Under the pieces are notes generated by a model, which saw only the letters and a program-made list of their open reading frames with translations, made no database searches and was not told where the DNA came from. A program made the position numbers and the translations under genes. A stretch of 36,896 nt of DNA from Fidelibacterota bacterium (lineage in GTDB: Bacteria; Fidelibacterota; Marinisomatia; SCGC-AAA003-L08; D37C17), in NCBI GenBank assembly GCA_002717625.1, contig PBEF01000020.1:1-36896 (forward strand), read 5' to 3'. Positions 17,223 to 25,253 of this stretch are shown one piece after another (the stretch's first letter is position 1; every line of letters starts with the position of its first letter).

Positions 17223-18755
17223 ATGTCAGAAAGTATTAATGAAATAATACTTAATTCTACTATGGGGAATACAAGAATTGCCTTAGTTAAGAATCAAGTA
17301 CTTGATAATTTATTTGTTGAACGACCCGAACACCAAAGAACCGTTGGCAATATTTACAAAGGGAAGGTTCAAAATGTAATCCCTGGTATGCAAGCTGCTT
17401 TTATAGATATAGGCCAACCTGTAAATGCATTTCTTCCATTTGCAGAAATTGGCGATGTGAATCCTATAAATAATGAATCATTTATAGTTGATTCTAAAGA
17501 CAAAAATAAAAAATCTAAAACTAATAATAAAAAAATAAATCTAGTCGTAGGAGATGATATCATTGTTCAAGTTATAAAAGAACCTTTTAGTGGTAAAGGA
17601 GCTAGAGTAACAACAGAAATATCTATTCCTGGTAGCTTTATGGTTCTTGTGCCTAATTCAGATTATATAGGAATATCAAAAAAAATATCTAATAGATATG
17701 AGAAAAATAGAATTAAAAAAATTATCTCGAATTTTAAACCAAAAAATATTGGCATTATTGCACGAACAATATGCTGCGAACAAGATGAAGTAAATATAAA
17801 AAATGATTTTGATCGATTATTTAAAATATGGCACGAAGTAAAACATAAAGTAAAATCTTCAAAAACCATACAATTGATATATCAAGATTTTACAATTTCA
17901 GATTTAGTTATAAGAGATTTATTTACAGAATCTATTAAAAAACTTGTAATTGATTCAAAACCTCTATATAAAAGAATCTATAAATTAGTTAAAGAAATTA
18001 ATCCCAATGCCGCAAATAAAATAATACTGCATAAATCAAAAGTTCCAATATTTGATCAATATTATGGATTAGATGAGCAAATAAATAAAATAATCAGACC
18101 TAAAGTATGGTTAAAAAGTGGAGCACATTTAATAATTGAGCATACTGAGGCAATGGTTGTTATAGATGTAAATAGCGGAAGATTTATTGGAAAAAAAGAA
18201 CATGAAGATAATTCATTAAAAATTAACATTGAAGCTGCAAAAGAAATAGTAAGACAATTAAGATTAAGAGATATAGGTGGTTTAATTGTAATTGACTTTA
18301 TTGATTTAGCAGAAGAAAAAAATAGAAAAAAAGTATATGACACATTAAGACGAGAAATCAAAATAGATGGTTCAAAGGCATCTCTATCAGAATTTTCTGA
18401 TTTTGGATTACTGCAAATGACTAGACAAAGAGTAGGATTAAGCATATTACATACACTAACCAATAAATGTAAGGCTTGTAATGGCTTAGGTAGAATATCA
18501 TCTCCTGATAACACCTTAACGACAATTGAAAATTGGATTAATAAGTTTAGAGTTAAAAACAAAGATAGACGATTAATTATTTATACTCATAAAAAAATAG
18601 AAGAATACGTATACACCAATAAAAAAAGTAACTTAAATAAATTGATGTTTAAAAAACTAATGTGGATAGAAATAAAAACTGATCCTACTTTAAACGTTAA
18701 TGAATTTAAAGTTTTTTCAAAGAAAAGAAAAAAAGAAGTAACAGATGAAGTTTAA
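17223..18755 (+). CDS. rng: Ribonuclease G/E family endoribonuclease
   Basis: Endoribonuclease that cleaves single-stranded AU-rich RNA, in rRNA maturation and mRNA decay; 510 aa, the size of RNase G and without the long RNase E scaffold tail. The S1 domain (about 35-125) contains GNIYKGKVQNVIPGMQAAFI. The catalytic core has VVIDVNSGRF (Asp near 314) and IGGLIVIDFIDL (Asp near 357). The zinc link is CKACNGLG (about 417-424). AAGGA precedes the ATG by 6 nt. It lies directly before rplU and rpmA, a gene order found in many bacteria. Confidence 0.95.
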   Translation: MSESINEIILNSTMGNTRIALVKNQVLDNLFVERPEHQRTVGNIYKGKVQNVIPGMQAAFIDIGQPVNAFLPFAEIGDVNPINNESFIVDSKDKNKKSKTNNKKINLVVGDDIIVQVIKEPFSGKGARVTTEISIPGSFMVLVPNSDYIGISKKISNRYEKNRIKKIISNFKPKNIGIIARTICCEQDEVNIKNDFDRLFKIWHEVKHKVKSSKTIQLIYQDFTISDLVIRDLFTESIKKLVIDSKPLYKRIYKLVKEINPNAANKIILHKSKVPIFDQYYGLDEQINKIIRPKVWLKSGAHLIIEHTEAMVVIDVNSGRFIGKKEHEDNSLKINIEAAKEIVRQLRLRDIGGLIVIDFIDLAEEKNRKKVYDTLRREIKIDGSKASLSEFSDFGLLQMTRQRVGLSILHTLTNKCKACNGLGRISSPDNTLTTIENWINKFRVKNKDRRLIIYTHKKIEEYVYTNKKSNLNKLMFKKLMWIEIKTDPTLNVNEFKVFSKKRKKEVTDEV

Positions 18756-18763
18756 CCTTGTTT

Positions 18764-18786
18764 ATTTATCTAAAAATTAGATAAAT
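18764..18786 (+). other. Perfect 10-bp inverted repeat in the rng-rplU gap
   Basis: ATTTATCTAA (18764-18773) and TTAGATAAAT (18777-18786) pair perfectly around a 3-nt AAA loop, ending 33 nt before the rplU ATG. It is not followed by a T-run, so it is a poor intrinsic terminator. It could be an mRNA processing or autoregulatory hairpin in the ribosomal-protein leader. Short AT-rich inverted repeats also arise by chance in DNA of this composition. Confidence 0.4.
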
Positions 18787-18819
18787 TAACGGGCTTTAAT
18801 TTTTAAGGAAAATTAATTT

Positions 18820-19206
18820 ATGTATGCATTAGTGGATTATATAGGAAATCAAATATTGATTAAAGAGGGAGAAAAGGTAAAAATTCCTTTCTTAGATCAA
18901 AAGGTTGGCTCAAAAGTAGTATTTGAAAATGTACTATATTTTGATAATGATAAGGACAGGAAGGTTGGGAATCCTTATCTTAAGTCTGTATCCTTTTCTG
19001 GAAAAATAGAATCTCATGGAAAAGAGAAAAAAATTATTGTTTTTAAAAAGAAACGAAGAAAAGGACATCAGAAAAAAAATGGGCACGTCCAAAAGTTTAC
19101 ATATGTTATGATAGATAAATTTTCTACTAAAAAAGCTAGCAGCAAAGCAAAACCTAAAGCTACTAAAGCAAAACCCAGAACTACTAAAAAAGTTGATAAA
19201 AAATAA
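18820..19206 (+). CDS. rplU: 50S ribosomal protein L21
   Basis: Large-subunit ribosomal protein, 128 aa. The L21 fold is recognisable from YALVDYIGNQILIKEGEKVKIP through VGNPYLKSVSFSGKIESHGK and the RNA-binding segment FKKKRRKGHQKKNGHVQKFTYVMI (about 70-93). The standard domain ends near residue 103. A further tail of about 25 residues is almost only Lys, Ala, Thr and Ser (KASSKAKPKATKAKPRTTKK), which many L21 proteins lack. AAGGA is 10 nt or so before the ATG. rpmA follows after 12 nt. Confidence 0.96.
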   Translation: MYALVDYIGNQILIKEGEKVKIPFLDQKVGSKVVFENVLYFDNDKDRKVGNPYLKSVSFSGKIESHGKEKKIIVFKKKRRKGHQKKNGHVQKFTYVMIDKFSTKKASSKAKPKATKAKPRTTKKVDKK

Positions 19207-19218
19207 GGACTAATAGAT

Positions 19219-19473
19219 ATGGCACATAAAAAAGGAATGGGAAGTTCTAAAAATGGTAGAGATAGTAATCCCCAATATCTTGGAGTTAAAAGTGCAGATG
19301 GTCAATTTGTATCAACAGGAAGTATAATAGTAAGACAAAGGGGAACAAAATTTCATCCGGGTCTAAACGTAGGGAAAGGTAAGGATGATACTTTATTTGC
19401 TTTAATGGATGGGTATGTTAAATTTCAAAGAAAAGGTAAAAATAAAAAACAAGTCAGCATACTAGCTGAGTAA
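19219..19473 (+). CDS. rpmA: 50S ribosomal protein L27
   Basis: Large-subunit protein near the peptidyl-transferase centre; 84 aa, normal length. It starts directly with [20 protein letters not shown], so there is no Firmicutes-type cleavable N-terminal extension. [15 protein letters not shown] and the [12 protein letters not shown] core are diagnostic. It is in operon with rplU. The stop at 19471-19473 abuts the converging queG stop at 19474 with no spacer. Confidence 0.97.
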   Translation: MAHKKGMGSSKNGRDSNPQYLGVKSADGQFVSTGSIIVRQRGTKFHPGLNVGKGKDDTLFALMDGYVKFQRKGKNKKQVSILAE

Positions 19474-20400
19474 TTATTTTTTATTTAATTTTATATTTCT
19501 AATTAAACCTTCATATTTAGTTCTTTTCACGGCACTCTTTTTAAATATTTTTCTATATTGCTCTTTATCTATTTTTTCCCAATCACTATCTTTCATAGAT
19601 TGAATTTCTTTTTTCTTATAAAAAGATTTTTCATTAGATAACTCTGAAAAAGTGATATTCCAGGGGCATACTTCTTGACATATATCGCATCCATAAATCC
19701 AACCCTCTAACTTATCTGAATAATCTTCATGTATTTTGCCTCTATGCTCAATTGTTAAATAAGATAAACATTTATTTGAATCTAACAAATATGGAGATAA
19801 TGCTTCAGTTGGACAGGCTTCTATACATTTAACGCATGTTCCACACAAATCATCAATGAAGGGTTCATCATAAGATAAATTTATATCAATTAATATTTCA
19901 CCCAAAAAAAACCAAGAACCCTTTTTTCTATTAATTAAATTTGTATGTTTCCCAATCCAACCTAAACCTGCCTTTTGTGCCCAATTCTTTTCCATAATTG
20001 GAGATGTATCTACACATACTCTATAATTTATATTTTCATTATATGATTTAATAAAACTTAAAACTTCATATAACTTTTGTTTTACAACTATATGGTAGTC
20101 ATCACCCCATGCATAATTAGATATTTTATAATTATTATTAGAAGCATTATCTCCAGAATAATAGTTTAAACCAAATGAAAGTACTGACTTAACACCAGGA
20201 AAATATTTAAATATATTCTTCCTTTCCTCTTTTTTATTATCGAGCCATTTCATTGAAGCATGGTTTCCTCTATCTAACCATTCTTGAAAAAAAATATTAG
20301 AAGTGAAATTATTTGTATTTGGAGAAGTAATGCCAATGAGGTCAAAACCTACATCATAAGAAACTTCTTTAATATTATTAGTGAATTCTGTTTTATTCAA
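19474..20400 (-). CDS. queG: Epoxyqueuosine reductase QueG
   Basis: Cobalamin- and Fe-S-dependent enzyme of the last step of queuosine tRNA modification; 308 aa, without the HEAT-repeat extension some homologues have. DTSPIMEKNWAQKAGLGWIGKH (about 137-158) holds the catalytic Asp and family core. Two 4Fe-4S motifs follow: CGTCVKCIEACPTEAL and GCDICQEVCPWN. The start is TTG at 20400, with an in-frame TAA two codons upstream and no ATG before about residue 50, so a TTG start is needed. It follows the YjbH-like gene by 3 nt and may be carried on the same transcript. Confidence 0.93.
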   Translation of the reverse strand: MNKTEFTNNIKEVSYDVGFDLIGITSPNTNNFTSNIFFQEWLDRGNHASMKWLDNKKEERKNIFKYFPGVKSVLSFGLNYYSGDNASNNNYKISNYAWGDDYHIVVKQKLYEVLSFIKSYNENINYRVCVDTSPIMEKNWAQKAGLGWIGKHTNLINRKKGSWFFLGEILIDINLSYDEPFIDDLCGTCVKCIEACPTEALSPYLLDSNKCLSYLTIEHRGKIHEDYSDKLEGWIYGCDICQEVCPWNITFSELSNEKSFYKKKEIQSMKDSDWEKIDKEQYRKIFKKSAVKRTKYEGLIRNIKLNKK

Positions 20401-20403
20401 AAA

Positions 20404-21207
20404 TTAAAATTGTTCGAAATATATAACTTTTAATTCTCTATTGATTGAACTTGAAATGCCATTATTTTTAGAGATATCATTAGCATTAATCTCTAACATT
20501 ATATTATTAGTAGCAGACCATCTTAATCCAGCATTAAGATAACCATTTCCTTTTCTAATAATAATATCATCTAATGGATTATCATCGCTATATTGATCAT
20601 CATCTCTAGCAAAGCTATATTCCCCATAAATTGAAAAACTTTTATTTAATTCTTTATCAAATCCTACAAAAATATTAATGTCATCATCACCATCATCTGT
20701 TTCTGTTAAATTCTTATTTAGACCAAAATGAAAACCAAGATTACCAAAAGCTTGCCAATTTCTACTTATAACAAAATAAGCTCCATATGATTTTTGTTCA
20801 TATCTATTTAAGGATATAGATAGATCTTCATTTAAATACTCTTCAAAAAACTTTCCTCTTCCTTGTGTATCAATACCAATAAGCATAGCAGGCATTCTAT
20901 CAGTCTCATCAAATATTCTATATTTAACTTGAACTTCTGGATATGATTTATTTTTTTTCATATCTCCGTCACCTATAAAATTTGATACTCCAAACGATAC
21001 CCCTAATGTAAAGTTATCTGTAATCCCAATTGAAAATTTAGGGAGTATACCACCATCTTTCATAAAGGTACTTTCAAAGGAAAAAAAACCTTTAGGCATA
21101 GTTCCTGCAGTTGGAATAGAAATTAAATTAATAGGAGGATAAGGCTGTTCGCTTTGAGCAAACAAAAAAGATAAAGCTATAAATAATATCGCAATTTTTT
21201 TTTTCAT
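20404..21207 (-). CDS. YjbH-like outer-membrane beta-barrel protein
   Basis: 267-aa secreted protein: signal peptide KKKIAILFIALSFLFAQS, then a barrel-like sequence of amphipathic strands. The start of the mature part, INLISIPTAGTMPKGFFSFE, resembles the opening of YjbH/DUF940-type exopolysaccharide-associated barrels, as do the strands FTLGVSFGVSNF and YLNAGLRWSATNNIMLEINAND. It ends KVIYFEQF with a C-terminal Phe, as outer-membrane barrels often do. It lies 52 nt downstream of the nuclease fusion gene, so probably on the same transcript. Cargo unknown; the YjbH link is tentative. Confidence 0.65.
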   Translation of the reverse strand: MKKKIAILFIALSFLFAQSEQPYPPINLISIPTAGTMPKGFFSFESTFMKDGGILPKFSIGITDNFTLGVSFGVSNFIGDGDMKKNKSYPEVQVKYRIFDETDRMPAMLIGIDTQGRGKFFEEYLNEDLSISLNRYEQKSYGAYFVISRNWQAFGNLGFHFGLNKNLTETDDGDDDINIFVGFDKELNKSFSIYGEYSFARDDDQYSDDNPLDDIIIRKGNGYLNAGLRWSATNNIMLEINANDISKNNGISSSINRELKVIYFEQF

Positions 21208-21259
21208 AGAATACTACTATATATTAATAATATTATTTATTATATAATAATCATATTCT

Positions 21260-23146
21260 TTAATAAGGGAAAGAAAGATATACAGGCATATGATCTGATA
21301 TATAGGTTTCATACATACTATAAGAACCCATATATTCATCCATTGGTATAGTATCAACAATATAATTAGACTTATCTACAAAATCACTAGATACTAATAT
21401 ATGATCAAGAAAACTTACCCAAGGCTCTTTAGGATAAGATGCTTTAGTAATATCATATGTGATATCCATTGTTGGAAAATAAAATCTAGGATCATCAAAA
21501 AATGGATCAAAACAATGCTGTTCATCATCATCTTTTAAATCATCATTCCAATCACCTAAAATAATTAAATTACTATTTCTATTTATTTCTTCGCTAACAT
21601 AATCATATAACATTTTAGCAGCTTTTTTTCTTCTTTCAAGGCCAGAGTCACAACATTTCATATGCAAATTAATAACAGAAAACTGTAGTCCTTTTTCTAA
21701 TGATACAAAATCTGCCTTTAATGGAGGTCTACCTGCAAAATTATAATCATTTTCAGCAAATAATTCAATTCTATTAACTAATTCAAATTCATCTTTTTTA
21801 TAAATTATAGCCTGATCCATAAATGATGATTGTTGCGATATAATATAATTATATTGTGGTAAAAAATGCATTAATTTACTAAACCATCCTCTATTTTTAA
21901 TTTCTTGAAATGCAATAATGTCAGAGTCTAAATCCTTTATAGATTCTGATAGAGCATCTATAGTTGAATCATTAGCGGTAGGAAAAAATTCACAATTCCA
22001 TGTAATAATGTCAAGGTTCTCATTAATATTTAAACTAGGAATATTCCAATTATCAATAGAAACCTGTTTTTTACTTTCTTTTATCTCATCACTATCATTT
22101 AATACAATACTATTCCAATCAGTCTGTTTATATATATTATTAATTGCTGAACTTGATTTTTGATGAATCCAATCAAAAACTTCTTCATCATATCTAAAAT
22201 CATGTATAAATAATGTTTGAGAATTTTGATTAATCACTCCAGACTCATAACCTGTAAATAATTTATGCTTAGAATCATACTTTAAAATAAAATGACCAAA
22301 ACTAGTACCTCCTCCATAATTTTGGAATGCATAAACATGGCTATTAGGATCATACCAAGCAGTAGGATAACCTTTACTTATTCCACCAGATACGACAACA
22401 TCTACACCTTCAGCATAATATCCTAACTCAATAGCATTTAATGGAGTATTATTATCACTTAGAACAAAATTTTTATAAACTTTTTCTCTATCCCATGGAA
22501 TCCCTGCACTTGTTAATAAAATAATGATATCCGCTTTATCTTCTAAATCTTTTACTGTAGTTTGTAATGATTCTACGGGGTCCTTAAGAAAAATATTTTT
22601 TAAATTTTTAGATAGGACTATATTACTTAAATCAGGATTAACAATTCCTATAATACCAATTTTTACATCTTTATAATCAATAATTTCATAAGGCTTAAAA
22701 ATTAAACTCTTATTATCAGCATAATATAAATTAGCAGCAAGAAAACTAAAATTTGCCTTCTTAGCTAAATCTAATAAATTATCTAATCCAAATAAAAAGT
22801 CATAATTACCTGGAACTAAAGCATCATATTCAACTTTATTCATCCATTCTATAACAGTTCTTCCGCTATCAGCAATTCCTAAAGGATGGCCTTGAAAAAA
22901 ATTACCTCCATCTAATAATAAAATGGGACTATCAACCAATTCATATCTTAAGTTATTAACATAATGAGTAAAACCAGACATTCCTATAATATCAGGAGGG
23001 TTTGAAGGATTGATAAAATAAGCCTTTTGTAAATCTAAGAAACCATGCAAATCATTTGTTGTAAGAACATCTACAGATTTATTATATGAGAATAAGAATG
23101 AAACCAATAAATAATATATTATAATATATTTAAAGACCTTTACCAT
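21260..23146 (-). CDS. Secreted fusion: degenerate 5'-nucleotidase-type metallophosphatase + EEP (DNase I-like) nuclease/phosphatase
   Basis: 628 aa with an N-terminal hydrophobic signal (about 1-20). Residues about 25-300 follow the 5'-nucleotidase metallophosphatase fold (VDVLTTNDLHGF, LLLDGGNFFQG, VPGNYDF, VDVVVSGGISKGY), but ligand positions have changed: Asp to N82, the catalytic His of GNH[DE] to Y115, LTH to S213, and GHxH to G255 and S257. Only D32, H34 and N114 remain, so phosphatase activity is unlikely. Residues about 378-628 form an endonuclease/exonuclease/phosphatase domain with all expected residues: N384, E415, H495, D532/N534 (GDWN), D581/H582 and S617-D618-H619. The 5' end overlaps the HAD phosphatase gene by 7 nt. 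Likely periplasmic or surface nuclease; phosphodiesterase substrate unproven. Confidence 0.85.
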   Translation of the reverse strand: MVKVFKYIIIYYLLVSFLFSYNKSVDVLTTNDLHGFLDLQKAYFINPSNPPDIIGMSGFTHYVNNLRYELVDSPILLLDGGNFFQGHPLGIADSGRTVIEWMNKVEYDALVPGNYDFLFGLDNLLDLAKKANFSFLAANLYYADNKSLIFKPYEIIDYKDVKIGIIGIVNPDLSNIVLSKNLKNIFLKDPVESLQTTVKDLEDKADIIILLTSAGIPWDREKVYKNFVLSDNNTPLNAIELGYYAEGVDVVVSGGISKGYPTAWYDPNSHVYAFQNYGGGTSFGHFILKYDSKHKLFTGYESGVINQNSQTLFIHDFRYDEEVFDWIHQKSSSAINNIYKQTDWNSIVLNDSDEIKESKKQVSIDNWNIPSLNINENLDIITWNCEFFPTANDSTIDALSESIKDLDSDIIAFQEIKNRGWFSKLMHFLPQYNYIISQQSSFMDQAIIYKKDEFELVNRIELFAENDYNFAGRPPLKADFVSLEKGLQFSVINLHMKCCDSGLERRKKAAKMLYDYVSEEINRNSNLIILGDWNDDLKDDDEQHCFDPFFDDPRFYFPTMDITYDITKASYPKEPWVSFLDHILVSSDFVDKSNYIVDTIPMDEYMGSYSMYETYISDHMPVYLSFPY

Positions 23147-23853
23147 TTCCCGTACATTGGATTAGGTAAAATATATGTTTTATCAGAAGTAACATTTTTA
23201 GGAAAATCTCCCATTGCATCACCTACATATAAAATAACATCAAAAGAGCCATGCTTAGCCATACGGTTTATACCTTCATATACCTCTTGTCTTCTAATAT
23301 GTTTTTTATCTTTTTTATCGAGTCTTAATAAATAGATATCTTTTTCATCATAAATACCTAATTTCTTCATATTATTTTTTGTAGATTCTAATCTTTCATC
23401 CATTCTATTGCTTAGAAAAATTAATTGAATTCCTAAATCCCTAACTAAAGAAATATACTCTTTAGCTCCTGGAACTAAACCTGCTTCCTCTCTATTAACC
23501 CATACTGCCCACGAACTCATATTAAAAGTTTCACCTTTATAAAAATTTTCAACTTGATATTTTGAATTATCTAAAACAGTTTCATCTAAATCCATAATAA
23601 TCGCTTGTCTATCATTAGAATGTAATTTTTTAGTTTTTAAAGCTAATTCAGCATATACTTTTTCACATAATGCCTTGTACTCATTTGATTCAACAACCCA
23701 TCTAATATCATTAGGAAGCTTCTCTACTTTTTGTTCTACTGAATTCTGAAAAAAACTTGGGTTAAAAAATATTAGAAATAAAATTAAGATTACGCTAATA
23801 AAAAGAGTTGAAATAATATTTTTTCTATAAGTATACATATTTAAAATTTCCAT
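23140..23853 (-). CDS. HAD-superfamily acid phosphatase, class C / 5'-nucleotidase e(P4)-like
   Basis: 237 aa with an N-terminal transmembrane anchor or uncleaved signal (about 13-30) and no lipobox Cys, unlike lipoprotein e(P4). The HAD motifs are intact: MDLDETVLDNS with D88, D90 and T92; FLSNR with S148; and YVGDAMGDF with D212 and D216. MSSWAVWVNREEAGLVPGA is typical of class C acid phosphatases, several of which dephosphorylate nucleotides outside the cytoplasm. The ATG at 23853 overlaps the upstream gene by 13 nt; an ATG at 23838 would remove the overlap. Directly followed by the EEP fusion, so a nucleotide-phosphate role fits, but this is inference. Confidence 0.85.
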   Translation of the reverse strand: MEILNMYTYRKNIISTLFISVILILFLIFFNPSFFQNSVEQKVEKLPNDIRWVVESNEYKALCEKVYAELALKTKKLHSNDRQAIIMDLDETVLDNSKYQVENFYKGETFNMSSWAVWVNREEAGLVPGAKEYISLVRDLGIQLIFLSNRMDERLESTKNNMKKLGIYDEKDIYLLRLDKKDKKHIRRQEVYEGINRMAKHGSFDVILYVGDAMGDFPKNVTSDKTYILPNPMYGKW

Positions 23854-25253
23854 TTAAGTGTTGTTGAAATTGATAAATTACTCTCAGTAACAGTTTCACA
23901 GTCTATACTGCAATCTAACGTAGTGCTAGGTAATAAAACAGGGAAAATATCATCATATTTATAATCAGTTATGTAATATGATAAAGCAAAATCTAAATTT
24001 AAATTTTTATTAAATGATTTATTACTTCCTAAAGTTAACTTAGCAATAGGATCAAAACCATTTATTATAGGTTCTTTATATAACAATCCCATTCTGATAC
24101 TAGAACCTAATTTAAATCTATGCTCAAATGCAAAGCGATAATGACTTATATCATTTAATAAATTATCATAATTGTTCTCATCTTGCTGATTATAAAATTC
24201 TCTATCTACTTCAAAAACAAATAAAGTTCTATAATTATCTAATCTTAACCCAAAAGTCATCTTTTTAGGCTTATAAAATTCAACTCCTTTTAAAACGAAA
24301 TTATATTCAGGGTTAAATGAAGGGTCACTATCAGCATTATAATTTAAAAAGTAAGGCAAACCTGATAATTCAGAGTTACTATACTCTAAATAATTATCAG
24401 ATTTAATCATTGCATCTGTTTCAACAGATATAATAACAGAACTTTTTTTACTATAAGGAAAAGGAATTTCTATACTAAAAGTTTCATATGTATCATATGG
24501 TGTATGAGATTTATGATCCATATCTTCTAAATTTGATAAATTTGTATATACACTATAATCTAATGTATTAGGATACTCAATAATCATAATACTATCTTCT
24601 ACTTTAGATTTTAATACTCTATTAATAGAATAGCCAAAAGAAACTAATCCATCATTAAAAGGAACAGCATGAGAGTAGCCAAATCCTAGAGAAACTAAAT
24701 TAATTTCACCTTTATTTTGATATCTTTGAAAGCCTATAAGAGGATCTTTGCTTCCTATAAGTTCTCCATCAGAAAACGACTCCTTTCCTCTGACTTCCTC
24801 TTCATATATATAATTAAATGAAGCTAGTGGCATAAAAGAGAAACCAATTGCAAAATTTGATTTTTGTAATTGATTACCACTCATAATAAAACCTAAAGAA
24901 TTATAAAAATTAGAGCTTTGATTAGAAACATAATCTGTATCTACATTATAATCTCCAAATGTATCAAAAGCACCTATACTTCGTCTCTCAAAAAGTAAAT
25001 TAGACATAATCTGAAAATCAAAAGAGAACCCTTCCTTTCCACCTAAGAGATAAGATAATCGTGCTGGATTAACCGCTGTAATACTACTTGATATTCCTGT
25101 TGAGACATGAGTATTTGCTAAACTCATCGATCTAGCATCTCCAAATTGTATATCTCCACCAAGTATTCTATTAAAGTAAGATTGAGAAAAAATCAATGAT
25201 GATAGTGCAATAATAATATAAGAGATTCTAATAAGCATTTTTTTAAATTTCAT
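23841..25253 (-). CDS. PorV/FadL-like outer-membrane beta-barrel protein
   Basis: 470 aa. Signal peptide (LIRISYIIIALSSLIFSQS), then GGDIQFGDARSMSLANTHVSTGISSSITAVNPARLSY: the DARSMSLANT...NPARL pattern is the start of PorV/UPF0164 and OMPP1/FadL barrels of the FCB group. The remainder alternates like a beta-barrel and ends STTLKWKF with a terminal Phe. An alternative ATG at 25238 would shorten the N-terminus by five residues. The 5' end overlaps the HhH barrel gene by 11 nt. In type IX secretion PorV shuttles CTD-bearing proteins; whether this one does cannot be told here. Confidence 0.75.
   Translation of the reverse strand: MKFKKMLIRISYIIIALSSLIFSQSYFNRILGGDIQFGDARSMSLANTHVSTGISSSITAVNPARLSYLLGGKEGFSFDFQIMSNLLFERRSIGAFDTFGDYNVDTDYVSNQSSNFYNSLGFIMSGNQLQKSNFAIGFSFMPLASFNYIYEEEVRGKESFSDGELIGSKDPLIGFQRYQNKGEINLVSLGFGYSHAVPFNDGLVSFGYSINRVLKSKVEDSIMIIEYPNTLDYSVYTNLSNLEDMDHKSHTPYDTYETFSIEIPFPYSKKSSVIISVETDAMIKSDNYLEYSNSELSGLPYFLNYNADSDPSFNPEYNFVLKGVEFYKPKKMTFGLRLDNYRTLFVFEVDREFYNQQDENNYDNLLNDISHYRFAFEHRFKLGSSIRMGLLYKEPIINGFDPIAKLTLGSNKSFNKNLNLDFALSYYITDYKYDDIFPVLLPSTTLDCSIDCETVTESNLSISTTLKWKF

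Noticed and set aside
18062-18562. 166-codon minus-strand open frame inside rng
   Set aside because: The plus-strand frame is an unmistakable RNase G with catalytic motifs over the same bases; the opposite frame has no recognisable feature.
21260-23146. Reading the N-terminal half as an active 5'-nucleotidase
   Set aside because: Four of seven metal ligands and the catalytic His are substituted.
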